Assembly (NCBI GenBank): GCA_032158295.1
Contig: CM063247.1
Location: 13,175,315 to 13,239,314, forward strand
DNA length: 64,000 bases
Direction of reading: 5' to 3'
Origin: Pycnopodia helianthoides
Lineage: Eukaryota > Echinodermata > Asteroidea > Forcipulatida > Asteriidae
Shown: piece after piece, positions 24,162-37,960 of the stretch
Position numbering within the stretch: the first letter of the stretch is position 1
Layout of the letters: the number at the start of each line of letters is the position of its first letter
Program-made: the position numbers and the translations under genes
The notes under the pieces: model-generated
Database searches by the model: none
What the model saw: the letters and a program-made list of their open reading frames with translations, nothing else
What the model was told of the DNA's origin: nothing

Positions 24162-27100
24162 CTGTGCAGACGAGGACAGAACGAAATTTCATTTAATTCT
24201 AAACGAATCGCTGCAAGGTTTTTTTTTCATTTATGACACTTCCATCAAAAAACCTTCAACAGCTTCTTAACCGAAAAAGAAGTAATATTTGCTGAAATTT
24301 GTTTAAGAGTGCTCAATGAATACGGACATACAATTTACAACGTATAACAATGTATTATTTATTTCAAAAAAATCCATACAAACATTTTTACCACAAGTCA
24401 ACAATGCTTTTCGTCGAGTTTCGCAAAAAGCCCCGTGACGTCATCAGGTGCCACGACCGCCTTGATGTCTTTCAGACACGCATACTCATAAATTGGTGAT
24501 TCACTATTATTGCAAACACACAACAAATAATGTAAGCCTACATCCCCCTATCATATTGCACTATACGTACCTCGTCACACGTGTGCAGAGCAAGAAGTAG
24601 CATAATTGCCCCTGTAGTGGGTCTATGGACCGGTTTGTGTTGAGCTGTGGAGTTAACCCAACTGGTATAAAATAAAGAAACTTAAACGTAAAACAATGAA
24701 GAGTTTCTTGTGTTTTTTCTTCTTAAGGCAGTAATTAATATCGTGAAGAATGTTAAACGTTCAGACTAATACACCAATTATCTAAAGACGTGCTATGGGA
24801 GACTTTGGAACGCTAGGTAGCAGCAGACTAACTCGGTCAATTTCCATTGTTACGTAGTTCTGAGCATGCGGCTAGTAAGTTTGCTGCTACTTAACGTCCC
24901 CCAAAAATTCCTTCGTCAGCATTGCCCGAAAGGGAAAACAAATGAAACAATTTTAAAAGTTGTACCAATCGTCTCGTAACTTGAAAAAGTCAATTGAATG
25001 TAAAATGTCACTTTGAGAAGTGCATGAATTTTACCAAGAGAGGCATTCAAAATTAAAACATTACAAAGACTGTATTAACCCCCTATAAATAACTCTTCAG
25101 ACGTTTTCTCGACATCAAAAAAGCAGGCCAGTGAAACAATATCATGTACTCATGTGAAAAATCTGATCTCGCGTGCGCCACCAACCGGCCAAAAAATGGT
25201 CAACCAACGACCATCGAACACGCATAGTGTGGATAGTTCACCACATGTAATACGATTCTACCGGCGCGTTTAGTCTATGGCCCTTTTCGAAACCACGGTT
25301 TCGGGATTGGGCTCCACCCATTGTTGAGGCCCCATACCGAAAGAGCACGTTTTCATAAAAATAACTGACGAAGCCTATTCAGCCTGAGCCCGAGCCGCGG
25401 TTTCGAAAAGGGCTTGTATAACAAAAACAATTAGTAAAATTACAGGTACAAACATAATATACAACTCTTTGGGGAGAAGTGTTTGATCTGAGACCACATC
25501 GGTTCTTCTCAGGGCCAACACTTCTCCCAAAAGAGCTGCATATGTGGTTGTACGTGCAAGTTTACTGCCATAGTTTTGTCTTATGATCCACACCATGCAA
25601 AGCTTCAAGTTTAACTCAGGGCTTAAATATAGTTTTCATAGGCACCTCGAACATGATTTATATCAGCGGTGAACAGTGGAATCGGGTGTTGTTTTAGACG
25701 CGTGCTCCCTTTTACTTGACAAATTGACACCCTTTAAAGATTCTCGTCCGGATCGAAATGCTCAGATGAGGACAGAGAAGAAGAGAGGGGCAGAGAGAAA
25801 CAGAAAGGGAAAACACTTCTCAGGTTGACCTAACGAGTCGGCTCAATCAAATACAACCCCATACTTTACATTGACCAGAGTTGGCAAGTCCAAGTCAATT
25901 CAAAAGTTATATGGTCAAGTCACAAGTCATTCGGTCACATGACTACTCAAGTCAAGTCACAAGATATTTGGTCACATGTCATGTCAAGTCAAGTCAAATC
26001 AAGTCACAAGATATTTAGTCCGAACACGGGGCAAGTCACAAGCGCGATTTATCCCAGTTATTCTGACCTCGCTAGTGCCCAGCGCCCTTGCCTTAATATC
26101 GGTCGCAGCTACGCGCATCAAGGCGCTGGGCATGAGCGAAAGTACAGACCAGACTCGAAGTCGGAAGTCGGAGCTGCAAGCCGAAGGAAGTCTGATAACG
26201 CAATGCGTAAATGTTAAAAGTTCGTGCTAAAAGTAACTTGCGTTGGTAAATAACAAGTAATTTTTTTGCAAGTCCAAGTCAAGTCACAAGTCTTGTTTTG
26301 CAATTCTAAGTCAAGTCAAATGTCTTTTTTGCAAGTCCATGTCAAGTCACAAGTCTTTTTTGCAATCCCACGTCAAGTACAAGTCTTTTTTGCAAGTCCA
26401 AGTCAAGTCACAAGTCGTTTTTGCAAGTCCAAGTCAAGTCAAAAGTCATTTTTGCAAGACCAAGTCAAGTCACAAGTCTTGTTTTGCAATTCCAAGTCAA
26501 GTCAAATGTCAATGTTGAAAGTTAAAAGTCTATAGTGCCTCGAGCCCGAGTCGAGTCCAAGTCGCAGAATTCGAGTCAGCAACTCTGACATTGACAGGCA
26601 AAGAAAATTATAATAATATAACCTCCATTTCAGATATCTCTCAAAGTCTGGATGAACAAGTTTAACATCCTCTGCTTGCAATTTCTTTACGAAGTTGGGC
26701 GGAGATCTGCAATTGGGCATAAACAGGTACAGGGTCATCGTTTGGTAATTACTCCAAATTTTAGTTACCATCAAAAAAGTTACTTGATGAGAAGCACTGC
26801 AGCTGTTGATAGTATAAACTATTTTGAGAAAAAATGCCCTTCGAAGTAATATGGTTTGGACAAATTTCCACCCCAAAACATTTGAATCCGAGTAAGGATT
26901 CTTGTATGAATTGTTTCACAATCCTGAGGGTTGGTGTCCGTTTGCGAATGTTGGATGGATAAACTTGGATGGATTCGACGGTGAAATTTCCGTGACAGTT
27001 TGTTGCTGTTTTCTCAGTAAGTTAGACACTGTATTAAGCTGAAATTTTCACATGTAAAGAATATTGTATCTGTCAAAATAATTGTGCCTTCAAATCAGCA

Positions 27101-30100
27101 CTACGTTGAAAAAACAAAAAACAATCTATGACCCTACCTTTAAGAGTAACACGGCCTCCAAGAAACATTTCAAGGTTGGGTTTACAGAACGAACTGCTTA
27201 TTATTTGGAACTGTTACAATACTCATGACAATTTTGTTTTAGCTTGGTGATGCTTTCATCTTTGAGAACATCTTCATATCAGAATTTCACGAAAAAAATG
27301 CAACAATGTTTTCAGGTGAAGGAATTCATATAGAAAACCAGATTGTTGATACCTGTGGCCAATGAATGTAGGCGTGGAATTGCTCTGGTACCGTTTATTT
27401 ACCTGTTGTACTTGTCTTGACTACGAGGCGTCGTTTTGTTACTCAATGCTGCATTCAAATAGTAATATGTCCACCCGTTATTAGCGAAGAAAACATATTT
27501 AATTCCCTGAAACAAGAAGGATAAAAGAAATTGTCAAATTCTTGTACTATCTGAACGTACGGAAGCCCATTAGTGCCACGTTGCGTTTCTTCTTGACGTG
27601 AAAATGTTCCTCTTTCGCACGCGGTAGTATTTTTACTTGATGTGGTAGTGTTTCTGGCAAGTGGCGGCAACCAGGTAACACAGAAACACTACCACCAAGA
27701 ATGTTTACTCTGACTGGATCTGTTTAACTGGGGGAGTGCCACAGGGTACTTTAGTTGGTCCTGTTTCATTCCTATGATCAATGTTGCTCTAAAACCATTT
27801 CTGAGTGGTGTTAGCAGACCATGTTGATGACTTGACTATTGGTGAAAACAGATCAGTTGGTGATAACAGTAACATGCAAGAACGTTTGAATACATTGCAA
27901 GAATGGTCAGATCAAAACAAATTAAAACTAAATCCTACAAAGTGCCAGGCCTTGCAAATAATTTGGAAAAAATGAAATTCCCAATGTCAGCCTGAGCATT
28001 TCTGACCAATGCCTTGAGGTTGTCAGTAAAGTCAAACTACTCGGTGTTATGATCCAGAATGATTTAAAATGGGATTTCCAGGTAGAGAATATACAAACTG
28101 AAGCAAATCAGAAAATGTTCATGTTGCGAAAATTGAGTACGCAGTTCCATTATGGCATACGGGTCTCACTCGGAGACAAATTAATCAAATTGAAACGATC
28201 CAGAGGCGTGTCTGTAGATACATCCTTGGTACACAGCACACATCCTACCAAGAATCCCTAACAAAACTGGAACTGGAACCTCTTCATGTAAGGTGAGAGC
28301 AAATTTGCAGAGTGTTTGCAACAAAAGCTTGCTCCTCTCAGCAGTGGTTCTCTGAGTGGTTTCCACACTCTGAGTACAGATCCTCAAAGTCGCTCAGAAA
28401 TCAACCTAAATTCAAACCATACAGGTGTAGCACTACCAGATTCAGGACAAGCCCTCTGCCTTAAATGACTGGGTTGCTGAATGGAAAATAGTGCAATATT
28501 GTTCTCTCATTCCACCATAATGTTCTTGTCTCGTTTTTTATCAATATTTTTGAGGTGTACATATTTATTCCTCTGTCTGTTTTAAATGTATCTCCCAAAT
28601 TTAATCAATCAAATTTTCATTATCTACTTGACAGACTGTTTGTCTTTTCTAAAGTGCATTTCTGTATATTATTGTCACAGATTGTCTGTGTTTTATTATT
28701 GTAATTTTCAATATTATAAATTCCATGTAATTCAGCGTTTGGCTGCAATGTGTTTTAGCAATAAACCACTTAATAAATAAAATAATTCTATCCACCGGGT
28801 AAGCTCTGCGTGTTAGTGGTGAGACGTCTAGATGCGTCTGCTCTAGAAAAGCAAAGGTCGTGGGTTCGAAACTCATCGAGTAATATGCAAGTGGATATTT
28901 TTCACAGGACTAGGGGAAAGTACTGAGTATACAGTGAGTGCTGATAGGTGTGGATAAAACACGCACACACACAAACACACACACACAACCTTACAAAGCT
29001 GGTTTGTGGGGTCCTGCTATTGTTCTATTATTCCCTTTTCTAAAGAATTCCCCTGTGGGGTCCAAGTTGAACAAAGAATTCTCTTGTGGGGTCCATTGTT
29101 CCATTGTGTGAAATACCCCACAAGGGCCCTTCTGTAAGCCCACACGCACACACACACACACACACATACTTTTGCACACACCATTGTGGGGACTTCCTAT
29201 TGTTGTTCTATTGTTCCCTTTTCTAAAGATTTCCCTTGTGGGGACCCAGTTTAACAAAGAAAAACGTTGTGGGGACCTTTGTTCCATTGTGTAAAAATCC
29301 CCCCCCCCCACACACACACACATAATCCTTAGAGATAAACACCTTTTTCTCAAATCCACAATGAAAAACTCCCGGGTCAGAAGTGACCCGGATTCCGGGT
29401 CCCATATCACCCGGAAACTGGACAATAGTATTTTAGCTTGGATTCTGCGTTGACACAGATTCCAGGTCACACTGATCCTGGGACCCGGAACCTTGTTAAC
29501 TCAGACCCGGGGTTTAGAGTGCAGAAACTGACCTTTTGGTACGGTGGGGCCTTGAATCCAAATTTTCCAGATCCCCGTAAAGAATTGGAAAGGGTGTTCA
29601 TGGTGAAGCAGTAGAATGAAGTTTTGGAGCCAACATCTTTCTCGAAACCTTTGGTTACAGCAACATTCACTCTACCATGAAAGAAAAAGAAACAGCTTGA
29701 GTGACGCTCATACCTTCATTAAACAGTTGCAATAACAACTAGAGTGAATATATATCATGCATTTGCAACAAGTGCATTGTAATACAACACGCATAGCATG
29801 ATAATCATAACCGAACCGAAACTGGAAGAAACATTTCAAAAAAATACATCATACATCATACAGGATGTATTTCAGTGTCTTCCTGAGGAAAACGTTGAAC
29901 CAATTTAAAATAAATCATGATAGTCTATACATTATTAAACTTACTAATAAAGTAAAATTTATCAATCACACATGTAAAACATGAAACAGATGGTGTCCAT
30001 TCGTTTTTGCACAGCGTGCTTAGTAAAATATCCGATAAGATTTGAACAGTATTGGTTCCGGTTACACTGCAAGGGTCACGGAGAAGTTGTCTAGGGATTA

Positions 30101-33100
30101 CAGAAGAAAAACAATACAGAGCATGGACGTCAATCTGCCTTGAAATGTGTGGAGGGGGGACACATCAAGATTCAAAGCACTTATGGCGTGGGGTCCAGGG
30201 GCCCGCAGGGGCGAAGCTAATCTACACTAATTATATCAAACAAAACACAACCCAAAAGCAATTTTAAAACCAGATTGATTTGAATTTCTCCAAAGTCCAG
30301 AAAACAGCCTTTTAAAAACATAATGCCTACACATTTCACACAAACAGTAATACATTCTGTAAGGATCAAAATACATTAGAAACGGAATGTTACTCGAATG
30401 ACAGAAATATAAATGTAATAATAGACCAAATGGGCGACCATAGTCACGTGACTCATAGTAGGTATAACATGTAAACATACCAAGCAAGCAACATACAGTG
30501 TGCACGGAAAAGCATGGCTGCTTCCTACATTACGGCAGAAGCATTCGGTCGCAGCCATGCTTTTCTATGCACACTGTTCGTCGCTTGCTTGGTATAATGT
30601 TTACATTTTATACCCACTATGAGTAACCTGACTACGGTCGCCGATTGTGTCTATGGGTGCACCCCACAAAATAATCTCCCATAGCACACAGTGCAAAATG
30701 CTAAATATTCACGAAAAATACTTTAAAGTCCCACAGCTTTTAACTTGAAAGGGAAAATTATTAATTGACTCTTCAACTTTTATTATCTGCTCAAATTTAT
30801 GCGGGGAGTCCCTGGGCCCGTCGAGTTATTCTCCCTCCAAGTAAAAAACACCCCTACACAGGTGTAATTTTCAAAACGTCCGAGCATCAATCTTGAAAAA
30901 TGTCCCTACACCTCTCAGCAAATAGGACCTTTTATTTCAGGGCCTATTTCATCCAAAATATGTCAAGCTGAAAGTCAACAACCCCCAAGTCACAATTGGG
31001 CAACATGTTTACACTGAAACACTGAAACACTTTTTCTGGGCTCTCAAATCTGTGTAATATAGAATATTTTGAGGGCCTACAAAAAATTAATGAGCTCGAC
31101 GCTGTTTTCTCCTATTTGGTGGGGTGCACCCCTATTAGACATGATGTGGTGGTAGTTACCTGAAGACATAGTCATTAGCGTCTATCTCTTCTCCCTTGTT
31201 GGAGCCGTTCATCATACCGCCGTTACCGATGACTGCACACCTCGTGCACCCTGGGTCTTTAGGAATTGCGCCGTTGACCATGCGGTCGTCGAACATGTAC
31301 CTGTTGCTTGGTATACTCAGTAATTGCAAGGAGTCAGAGATCTCTGAGGAGACAAAACGGGTGTAAACTTTACGGGAGTGAACAATATACAATAGAAAAT
31401 AATATACACACAAAGATAATGCACAGTAGCAAATTTACAGTGACGTAATCATATGGAAGTCATATGGAAACACGGATATATATCGTTTTTAGGAAACTAG
31501 GAATAAAATATGATAACATAGGGTATTATTTATTTTCTTTACTCGTGATATACATTTGGTTGAAAGGAAAACTGAAAAATTGTGGAAAATGTAGGCTTGA
31601 TAAAAGAAATATAATGTCTTAAACGAACGAAATTGAATGCTATAGTAAGTAGCCTGAATTATACATGTTATTACGAGAAGACAATGACGACGTAAAGTCC
31701 TAGAAAAACCCAAGAAATTCTGTGTGGACAGAGCACAAATTCCCCCACTTTGTTCAGCTTCGTTGGGCTAATTGGGCTACAACATAGACTAAAACATGAC
31801 ACCAAAGGTTTTCCCGGAATGAAGAAGAACGGTTCCTAAAAGAAAAATCAAATTTTTCCGTTTTCGAGCATTTTTCAAGAAACGAAGGTCACGTGATTTG
31901 TCTTCGGTGTTAGTCTTACTTCCAGCCGTATAAAAGTAAATTACTGAACCAAATTTAAATCATTCTATTTTTTGTTCATGAGTATTTGAAAAAAAGACTA
32001 TGATACAAGTTGTAAATAATGATGAGAAATCGAACGTAAGATTTGCATTCAGAAAGTCCGTGCAACAGAAGCATGTTTTACGGCGCACCAGAGTGGGAGC
32101 TAGCGGCGGGACGACGACGGAGTTTTCATCCCATACAGCTGGTCTACGTTTATAGTAATAGCTGCACGATGTTCACATAACACTAGTTTGTGTGGATCGG
32201 ACTATACTGACGTGTGTTTATGTCGGTTGTTTTATTTACACGTGAATTTGTGCTTGATGGATATGAAGATGGTATCCTCATGCCTCGCCATTGTTATAAT
32301 TAAAACATAAACATAGCACCAGTCTACTTACAACAATGCGCAACAATGTCACGTAAACTTGACAGTTACAACGGTTTGAAAAGCGTATACGCTGACCTTT
32401 GACCACGTCCTTTAAAATACATTTTTTTGTAGTTAGATACGTGAATTTTTTGCTGATTGTTTTTTGACAACAACCATCTTACAATAATTGTTTGAGTTTC
32501 CACATCACTAAAGCCGGTACGACTCTTTCATGCCTTGGTGACATCACCATTGTGGTGAAAACATGAGCGCACTGGTTAGTCGTACATGTGTCTAGCCTCC
32601 CAAATTTTTCTGGAATGTAAACATTTAATACAGGCGTCAATTTGAATCCTGAACCCACCCTCCTCACGTCATCACATTTCTTCACCTGAGCCAATTATGT
32701 ATAAGGTCAGGATGTCACCACCACTTCGCTCTATCAGCAAATGCGTTAGTCCAGGCTTCACCCTTTAAACTATTTCCATAGGTGAAGCTTCACTTTTTCA
32801 GTTTTTCGCGATCGCCTATAGCCTGAGCATCTGACGTCTTTCCTTGCTGATAAGGACAGGGGACCAGTCTAGTTCGCCTAGTTGCTAACGTTCGCCAACG
32901 TTTGCGGCGCAGAACTCGTTCCATTCGAAATGAGATTGGTGGCCAACGTGCGCAAACTTGGCAACGTTTGCGCAAGTGGAACGCACCCCAGGAAACAGTT
33001 TGTAAGGTGGTGCGGGGTGCGCGATGTTAGATTGTGTGTACTTGTGTGGGCAAACTTCAGTTAAAAAATTGCGCGCACGAAAATTCCAAGTTGGCTTGCG

Positions 33101-36100
33101 CGAATTTCAAAAAAGGCCATCTTCAAAGATTGCATCACAACAGTTGTTCGAAACGCCACGACTTCGACATATTTTCGGCGCGACCGATGTACAAGGGGAT
33201 TCGATGACACATCACCAAACACAAATAAGGCTCGTCAATGCTTCACCCTTTCATCAACTTTATAGGTAACGCTTCACCCATTTATTAAAGAAGAACGTTA
33301 CGGCTTCACTTTAACAACAAATTATTGACCTCGGGCTTCGGCGCCGAAACGGCGTCGATATTTTGCGACCTCAGTCTGAGGAGGGTGTGTTCAGGCTTCA
33401 AATTGACCTCTGCATAATTGTATCACAATAAATCATTGCATGCAGTCATGCAACGAGGCATGTAGATTTACTTTCAAAATACCTAGGTACCAGACAACAA
33501 TAACAGTCAGAGAAAACGGTGTTTAATGGTTGAACGCTTTTTAAAATCCTGCTGACCTAAAAACGTCAGGGTATTTTCAACTCTTTTGTTTTCTCTCTTG
33601 ACATTGGAAACTTGATGCTTTAACCTAAATATACATGTTGCTTTTGCTTCAGTTCTTGAAATCTAAAATTGATGCACTCGAGCTCGAATTTATTTGTTTG
33701 ATTGCATCAAAATAGTTTTTCTGAGTGTTCGAAATGATTTTGAGTGCAAGTATGGAGGTCGAAAAGTGGACACCTGCTTCTCAGCTTTTTAAATTATGAA
33801 AACCATATTGAAAGTTGCTTTCTGGTGCATTTCAACTTTTCCGCTTTTCGTCCCCCTGAAAAAGAAATTAAACTTTTTCGTAGTATTAATTTTTCTACTT
33901 TTTAACTTTTCAGTTTCGAGGAAATGTCCTTGTGAGGTCCATTGTTCTAAACTAAAAAGTTGAAAAGTAGAAAAACGAATTCTACGAAAATGTTTGATCT
34001 CCTTATCAGGGGGGCGAAAAGCAGAACAGTTGAAAATGCACCAGAAAACAACGTTCAATCTTGGTTTTTCATAATAAAAAAAAGCCGAAAAGCAGATGTC
34101 CACTTTTCGACCACCATGGTGCAAGGCGACATTTTCAAAAGCATGAAATGATTTCGAGCTTAAGAAAAAACTTTATTTCGTGTTCAAAAAATGATTTCGA
34201 GAGGACAAATTAACTTTGTACTTGTCAAATGCAATACCATTTACATTGTCACGATAACTTGAGGCTTATAAACTGCCATATACAGAGCAAAAAAATTGGG
34301 CCTGAAAAGCAGTCAACCGTTTTGGTTGCAACTGGCATAAAACTATTTCTGGTCGTTGATGTAGATTTTGTGTCTGGAATTAAATTTGTAATGTTGTATG
34401 TCGTTTAGATATGCGTGCTTCATAATTTCTGTCTCTTTTATACTCAATGTGGCTATACACAAAATAGTACAATACCCAACTCCAAGGAGTGGAATGTTGG
34501 ACATTTAAATTCATTGTTAAATTGACCCGTGAAAAAAATCCACAGGCAAATCACTCTGGTGGGATTCGAACCCACGACCTTTGCATTGCTAGAGCAGATG
34601 TCTTACCACTAGACCACCGAGCTAGCCCGATGGCTAGAGGTAGTTCGAATCCTTCGCAGCGGGTACTGCAACGATTTAATATATGTTAATTTTTGCATCG
34701 GGGTTAAAGAATTTTATTTGTTTTACCCTTACACCGATGTGTCTAAAGCATTGACTCAGTACTTTCCCGAGCTCGGCGAAAAATGCCACATGCAAATCAC
34801 TCGGATGGGGTTCGAACCCACGAGCATCGTTATTGCTAAGCTGATCTGTGGTTATCGGATGAGTATTGACTTACAACAAGAGTGTTACCCTTTGATGTCC
34901 AATACATGCATAACTTTGTACCCGGACCCATCTTCATGAGCTACTTAAGCAAAAATATTCCTTAACATATTTGTTCTTAGCACCATTTAGCAGGAAACCA
35001 GTCACAAGCTGTACATGTGAAATGGTATTTGGGCTGGTAATCTATATCTGGTAACCAAATTTGTTTTGTGCTAGCTACTTTTTGTGCTTAAGCGGCTCTA
35101 TGACATTGGGTCCAGGTCTCCACAGAATCTCCAGCATTTCCTTGAAACCCATCGGGAACCACAAATTAAAAAAAGAAGAAATTTTAAATATCTTTTGAAA
35201 TACGGAAAGTATTATATAACAGTAAATTAACAGTATTTTTAAATTAAGGTATGAGAAAAAGTTGAAAATTGTCACGGTTCTCGGACCTAAACCACTGCAA
35301 TGCCAGGCATCACTCAGTCATAGTCGCACCGACCATCGTGCCACGCGGACCATCGACGGTTACGAGTACTGTACAGTAAATAAAATTTAAGTTATTTTTG
35401 TTCGCTGGAGTGTATTATCATACTGTTCACAATTGCAAGCAGTAGTGCAACAAGGCATGACATTTTACTTTCAAGATACATTTTGTCAATGTTACTGTGA
35501 AGCTATCAAATCGCCACCGACTGACACGAGCTGACCCATACGTAGATACCAGTCAAAAATAACAATCGGAGAAAACGGCGTTTACTGGTTATACATTTTA
35601 AAATCCTACTGTCCTTAAGAACGTCAGGGTATTTTCAACTAGTTAAACAAACAATTTCTTAGTGGAGACTTGTGCTTTAAACTTAATAAACATGGTGCTT
35701 TAGCTTCATTTCATGAAATCTAAAAATGATGCAGAATGATTCGAGCTCTAACAATTCTTTGTTCGATTGCACCAAATATGTTATTCTGAGTGCTCGTAAT
35801 GATTTTGAGTGCACAGCATGATTTTGAGTGCAAGGCGACATTTTTAACGTTCTACCATTGTTTTTATTGTAACTTTATACTCTGTAAACTTGACTTAATA
35901 AATTTAGTCTATGGACTATACTGCAGTTGTAACTTGTTATTGTACAGTTAAAACAAGGTGAACTTGATCACGATTATACATTCACGGAAGATCCTAGTTT
36001 GAACCTCATTTTCTTTGATTCCTCCTCCGACCTCTGAATCTGTGATGATTATCAATTTCTCAAGGGGAAAAACTAAAGAAAAGGAAATAATGAAAATTGT

Positions 36101-37704
36101 GCCGTGAGTCGTTATTTATACTTTATTTACGTAAAAGTCGGCATTTTTTTCCCATATCTTTTTGCAGTAGTTCTACGAGGCGTTTATGCCATGTGATTAT
36201 GCCTTTGTTTATGAACTAGGCGTTACTCGAATAACCTTTTTGGCCTGAAGTATGTGGTATATTTCAAAGTTTGTAGGCGTGGGAAAAGTTTTTAACATCT
36301 CACCACCTTCATTCATGTGAAACAATCCACTCTGTCCATCCAACCGTTAACAGCATCGGCATATTTTAAACTTGGGGTTCAATTCCTAAATGACCCTGTG
36401 TAGGGTACAAGACAGCACAAACGTTACGACTGTATGACAAGTGGTTCAGGAGATATGATTTTTTTGTTTTACATTTTGGAGCTTCCTGTTTGAACTGAAA
36501 GTAAATGTCAAAGTGGGGTCATCCGTTTGAACAAAATGTCACAAGTGTTGTGAGCTACAAGACAAAACAAGAAAAGTTGTGTTTGGTAAACACAAATGCC
36601 CCGCAAGCCAATCCGTTTCTTGACTATTGACCCAGGTGGTCTAAAAATAGGAGGCTTCTGTATCCCGAGACCAATCCACACACCAGTTTGGAGTTCATAT
36701 GCCAAGTCTGTCTGAAGTTATCACTGGGACATAATTTCTTTTTGTTTAGGCATTTATTATTTTATTTTAATAAATTGACCGTACATTTGACCTGGGGAAG
36801 CGGGGGGGGGGGGCAAAAACAATATACTTCCGAGGGTGGGGGAAGGGGTTGGGGAAGGGGAGGAGGGGAGGATGGGTGGGGAAGGGGTGGTGGAAGGGCA
36901 GGGTCGGGTTGGGAGGTGAGTAGCAGGACCAATTTACACAACCTAAATTCTCTTTAAAAGGTTAAATGCCACTTTTTATTTCAACCTTGACATTTGAATC
37001 ACAAATTCAGTAGGCTTCTGTATTGTAAGGCTAAGACCAATCCACAAACCAAGTTCGGAGTTGATGTGACAAGTCCTTTACAAGTTATTGCTCGGACAAC
37101 ATTTCTTTTGTTTTAGCCATAATGACCTGAATATTTAACTTAGGGGTCCAAAAACAAAAGTCTTTTTAGGGATCCCAAGACTGATCCACAAACCAAGTTT
37201 GAAGTTGATATGCCAAATCCTCCTTGTATTATCGCTCAGACAACATTTCTTTTGTTTAAGCCATAATCACCTTAATATTAAACTGAGGGGGATAAAAAAA
37301 ACTATAGGCTTCTGGGGGATCCCAAGACCAATCCACACACCAAGTTTGGATTTGATATGCCAAGTCCTTCTTGAGTTAACACTCGGACAAGATTTCTTTT
37401 GTTTTAGCCATAATGACCTTGCCATTTGACTGGGGGGGGGTGGTCCACAAACAATACACTTTCGAGGGACCCCAAGACCAATCCATACACCAAGTTTTGA
37501 GCTCGAGTTATAATTTGCACGCACACATGCACACACACACACACACATCCTTACGGATCCGGTTTGTGGGGTACTGCTATTGTTGTTCTATTATTCCCTT
37601 TTCTGAAGAATTCCCTTGTGGGGCCCAATTGTTCCTATTGAAATGACCTTGTGGGGTCCATTGTTCCATTGTTGTCAGGACCCCACATATGCCCTTGTGT
37701 GTGT

Positions 37705-37762
<58 letters not shown>

Positions 37763-37918
37763 CCTTACGGATCCGGTTTGTGGGGTACTGCTATTGTTGT
37801 TCTATTGTTCCCTTTTCTGAAGAATTCCCTTGTGGGGCCCAATTGTTCCTATTGAAATGACCTTGTGGGGTCCATTGTTCCATTGTTGTCAGGACCCCAC
37901 ATATGCCCTTCTGTGTGT

Positions 37919-37960
<42 letters not shown>

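Noticed and set aside
33789..34151. Frames on both strands across 33.8-34.1 kb
   Set aside because: Both arise from the arms of a long inverted repeat.
34515..34640. A functional tRNA gene on the minus strand
   Set aside because: Good A and B boxes but no normal acceptor stem, and a near copy with SINE tail is present at 28800 and 34772.
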